The position numbers and the translations under genes were made by a program. Under the pieces are notes generated by a model. It ran no database searches. It was not told the DNA's origin and worked only from the letters and a program-made list of their open reading frames with translations. From an uncultured Gemmiger sp. (lineage in GTDB: Bacteria > Bacillota > Clostridia > Oscillospirales > Ruminococcaceae): a stretch of 7,389 bases of DNA. Shown here in pieces: positions 4,780 through 7,389 of the stretch. Location of the stretch: NCBI GenBank assembly GCA_944382805.1, contig CALWNS010000224.1:1-7389 (forward strand). Direction: 5' to 3'. Numbering within the stretch: position 1 is the first letter of the stretch; each line of letters starts with the position of its first letter.

Positions 4780-7389
4780 ATGAAGCTCAGCCGCTTTTCT
4801 TTGGGGGTGTGCGCCGCGGCGGCGCTGCTGCTGGCCGCGCTGTGCGCGCAGACGTTCGGCCTGTTCGCCCCGGCGGGCGGCGATGCGCACCTGCCGGTGC
4901 CGGCGGAATACGCCGACCGCATCACCGTGTACGAGGACGGCGATTTCATCTACGATTATACGGTGCAGGACGTGGCGCTGGACAGCGGGGCCGCGGCATT
5001 GTATGTGCCGGGGCTGCTCAATATCTGCCCGGCGCGCGAACTTACTCTGCGGGAAAAGCAGGCCCTGGTGCGCCAGGCCGGCGGCGTGGCGGTAAGCGAT
5101 ATCTGCGGCGCGGCGAACCTTTTGCAGGTGTATGTGGAGGGCAAAAGCTACGCCGAACTGGAGGACCTGGCCCGCGCCCTGTGCGAAAACGAGGACGTGC
5201 TGGACGCCTTTTGCGAAACGCCCGACCTGGTCGCGGGCAGCGCGGTGACCGCGGCGGACGAGCCGGACACGAACCCCTGGGCCGCGGGCGGCACCGCGCC
5301 GGACGAGGACGACCCCTCCGGCTCCAACTGGTGGGCCGAGGCCATCGGCGCCTACACCGCCTGGCAGTATGAACAGTGGTGCCACGACATCACGGTGGGC
5401 GTGGTGGATAACGGCTTCTGCCTGGAACACGAGGACATGGGCGGCAACACCCGCCTCCAGCTGCTGCCCGGCTACACGGGCAACAACCCCGACGACCACG
5501 GCTCCCAGGTGGCGGGCATCATGGCCGCGGCGGATAACGACATCGGCCTGCGGGGTGTTGCCAGCGGGCCGTACCACCAGCTGACCGTGTACTGCGCGGA
5601 CTTTAACCCCCAGGGCGAATCCGGCGTCAGTCTGCTGGCCACGGGCGATGTTTACAAGATGATCGGCTCCATGGTGCAGCGGGGCGCCAAGGTCGTCAAC
5701 TGTTCGTTCGGCAACCACGAGCCGTCGTACAACGCGGTCTGGTTCGATAACGGCAAGTACGGCGACCTGAGCGTGCAAGAGGTAGCCGACGCCATGTGGC
5801 AGGGGATCAAAACCAGCAACCGCAAGGCGCTGACCCTGGTGCTGCAGCTGATGCTTTCCGGCAACGAGTTCCTGATCGTGCAGAGCGCCGGCAACGGCGC
5901 GGACAATGGCGGGCCGCCCGTTCCGGCTGCCCGAAACGGCTACTTTAGCGGCCTGAGCAAGGAATTTTTCGAGGAGCGCTACCCCGAAGGGTGCAACGGC
6001 ATCAGCTATACCGACCTGGACCACCGCATCCTGGTCGTGGGCGCGGTGAAAAACAAGCGCACCGAGGACGGCGACTACATCATGACCAGCTCCTCCAACG
6101 ATGGCGCGCAGGTGGACCTGTGCGCGCCGGGGCAGGATATCTACACCATCAGCGACGACCCCTACGCCTATGACGAAAGCTTTGGCGGCACGTCGGCCGC
6201 GGCCCCCATGGTCGCCGGCGCGGCGGCGCTGCTGTGGTCGATGGACCCAACGCTGGAAGCGCGCGAAGTGTGGGACCTGCTGGTATATAACAACGAGTTC
6301 ATGGCCCTGGGCACCAAGGACCACGGCCACGCGATCAACGGCAGCGAGGGGAGCTACCCGATGCTGAACATCGGCAAGGCCGTAAAAGCGCTGATGGAGA
6401 GCAAAAACGGGGAACTGGTCACCGAGGTGCGCGTGACCGACCGGGAGACCGGCGAGCCGGTGCAGGGCGCGGAGGTGCTCTACTTCCCCAGCCTGTGGGA
6501 ACGCCCGCAGACCGTGGCGACCGATGCGGACGGCCGGTGCAGCTTTACCGGCGCGACCGACCGGCGGCCCTACCCGGCCGAAAGCACCGCCCTGGTGCGG
6601 GCGGACGGCAAGATCCGCTGGTACGGCACGCTGAACGCCTGGCTGGCGGACGACGGCGCCCGCACCGTGAACGAGATCGAACTGGATATGTACAACAGCC
6701 TGGACGCGGCCGGCGACCTGCTGGAAAAACTGCGGCAGGACCTGCCCGAACTGGCCGACGACGCCTGGGACTGGCTGACCACGCTGCCCGAAGCGGAACC
6801 CACCCCCGCGCCCACCGCCGAACCTACCCCCGAACCGGCCGCCGGTTTTAGCGAAACGCTGGCCGAACTGGCCGCGCAGTACGGCGTGGTGGCTACCGGT
6901 GAGGAGCTTTACCCCGAGCAGAGCGGCTACGGCGGCGGCGAGGAACTGGTGGACCCGCAGCGGCTGACCGGCCTGCTGGGGGCGGATATCTGGGACTATG
7001 ACGGCGACGGCCGGGACGAGCTGTTCACCGTGCGGCTGGACACCGCCGCCCCGCCCGAAAGCGGCTGGGGCCAGACCCGCTTTTACCTGACCATGTACGA
7101 ATGGGACGCCGCGGCCGGCCGGGCCGCCGTGGCCAACGAACAGAGCTTTGCCGCCCAGGGGCTGACCAATTCGCTGACCGAATCGGCCTTCCACCTGGCG
7201 CGCGGGCTGGTCGGCGGGCAGCGGGGGCTGTACCTGACCTACAGCTGGGAGATGAACTCCGTCACCTTCGGCGTGCTGCGCATCCGGTACGACGGCAGCA
7301 GGATGGACGTGACCGGCGGCGTGGAGTGCAACGACTACCACGGTTCGTTCACCTGCTACGACGCGCTGGCCAGCGGGGCCATCGATACG
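4780..7389 (+). CDS. Secreted subtilisin-like (S8) serine protease, multidomain, partial (C-terminus beyond window)
   Basis: The frame is open for 870 codons from ATG 4780 to the window edge. AAAGGAGG (4764-4771) sits 8 nt before the ATG. Residues 1 to about 30 are a signal peptide (Lys, Arg, then a Leu/Ala core). Residues about 45-150 resemble a propeptide with Cys83, Cys109, Cys135 and Cys145; the 113-150 part is like an I9 inhibitor domain. The S8 catalytic domain (about 184-525) has Asp210 (VVDNGF), His240 (DDHGSQVAG), oxyanion Asn372 (SAGNG) and Ser472 (GTSAAAPM), with normal spacing, so an active endopeptidase is predicted. Residues about 544-638 look like a carboxypeptidase-regulatory or CnaB-like beta-sandwich. 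A Thr/Pro linker (670-688) leads to a C-terminal domain with a calcium-binding-like Asp-Tyr-Asp-Gly-Asp-Gly motif (739-744) as in FG-GAP/VCBS-type repeats. Any anchor lies outside the window. It acts outside the membrane; its substrate is unknown. Divergence from the regulator gene suggests co-regulation. Confidence 0.93.
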   Translation, partial: MKLSRFSLGVCAAAALLLAALCAQTFGLFAPAGGDAHLPVPAEYADRITVYEDGDFIYDYTVQDVALDSGAAALYVPGLLNICPARELTLREKQALVRQAGGVAVSDICGAANLLQVYVEGKSYAELEDLARALCENEDVLDAFCETPDLVAGSAVTAADEPDTNPWAAGGTAPDEDDPSGSNWWAEAIGAYTAWQYEQWCHDITVGVVDNGFCLEHEDMGGNTRLQLLPGYTGNNPDDHGSQVAGIMAAADNDIGLRGVASGPYHQLTVYCADFNPQGESGVSLLATGDVYKMIGSMVQRGAKVVNCSFGNHEPSYNAVWFDNGKYGDLSVQEVADAMWQGIKTSNRKALTLVLQLMLSGNEFLIVQSAGNGADNGGPPVPAARNGYFSGLSKEFFEERYPEGCNGISYTDLDHRILVVGAVKNKRTEDGDYIMTSSSNDGAQVDLCAPGQDIYTISDDPYAYDESFGGTSAAAPMVAGAAALLWSMDPTLEAREVWDLLVYNNEFMALGTKDHGHAINGSEGSYPMLNIGKAVKALMESKNGELVTEVRVTDRETGEPVQGAEVLYFPSLWERPQTVATDADGRCSFTGATDRRPYPAESTALVRADGKIRWYGTLNAWLADDGARTVNEIELDMYNSLDAAGDLLEKLRQDLPELADDAWDWLTTLPEAEPTPAPTAEPTPEPAAGFSETLAELAAQYGVVATGEELYPEQSGYGGGEELVDPQRLTGLLGADIWDYDGDGRDELFTVRLDTAAPPESGWGQTRFYLTMYEWDAAAGRAAVANEQSFAAQGLTNSLTESAFHLARGLVGGQRGLYLTYSWEMNSVTFGVLRIRYDGSRMDVTGGVECNDYHGSFTCYDALASGAIDT

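Noticed and set aside
4453..7341. Very long minus-strand open frame (962 codons) across the protease gene, the intergenic region and the regulator start
   Set aside because: It is low-complexity (Gly, Val, His, Arg, Gln), runs through promoters and regulator sequence, and lies opposite a protease with a full catalytic set in the other strand. It is a composition artefact.
4780..7389. Protease as a lantibiotic leader peptidase or a type VII secretion mycosin
   Set aside because: No precursor peptide, modification enzyme, ABC transporter, WXG100 protein or secretion ATPase is present in the window; the neighbours are a regulator, a kinase and membrane proteins. It could be revisited with more flanking sequence.

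Overview
The window is very GC-rich, with high-GC codon choice throughout, strong AGGAGG-type ribosome binding sites and tightly packed genes. Together with a zinc-ribbon/Ser-Thr kinase of a type I associate with Clostridia, this suggests a high-GC Bacillota (Firmicutes), plausibly an Oscillospirales-like anaerobe. That assignment is inference; no taxonomic marker gene is present.

The layout is two divergent transcription units around a 215-bp intergenic region (4565-4779). Leftward (minus strand) there is a compact operon: a 486-aa XRE-type helix-turn-helix regulator with a large C-terminal part I do not recognise (3104-4564); a 748-aa transmembrane Ser/Thr protein kinase with an N-terminal zinc ribbon and a large ectodomain (855-3101, starting 2 nt after the regulator's stop); a 173-aa four-helix membrane protein (305-826); and the start of another hydrophobic membrane protein that begins with TTG and runs off the left edge (1-280). 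Rightward (plus strand) there is one long gene for a secreted subtilisin-like S8 protease (4780 to the right edge, no stop in the window). It has a signal peptide, a probable propeptide, a complete Asp-His-Asn-Ser catalytic set, a carboxypeptidase-regulatory/CnaB-like beta domain, a Thr/Pro linker and a further C-terminal domain.

The divergent region carries a good extended -10 promoter for the regulator operon, a candidate promoter for the protease, and several inverted repeats, one filling the -35 position of the protease promoter. This is the usual arrangement for a local regulator controlling both its own operon and the divergent gene.

My working model is inference. The kinase senses something outside the cell through its ectodomain, the XRE protein sets transcription (perhaps as a kinase substrate), the small membrane proteins are accessory, and the protease is the exported output or the processing enzyme. 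The main link between the two arms is that the kinase ectodomain and the protease C-terminal domain each begin with the same kind of Thr/Pro linker followed by a similar short segment (kinase about residues 424-450, protease about 689-710). I cannot name this as a described system from sequence alone. No tRNA, rRNA, CRISPR array, insertion sequence or clear long repeat was seen.
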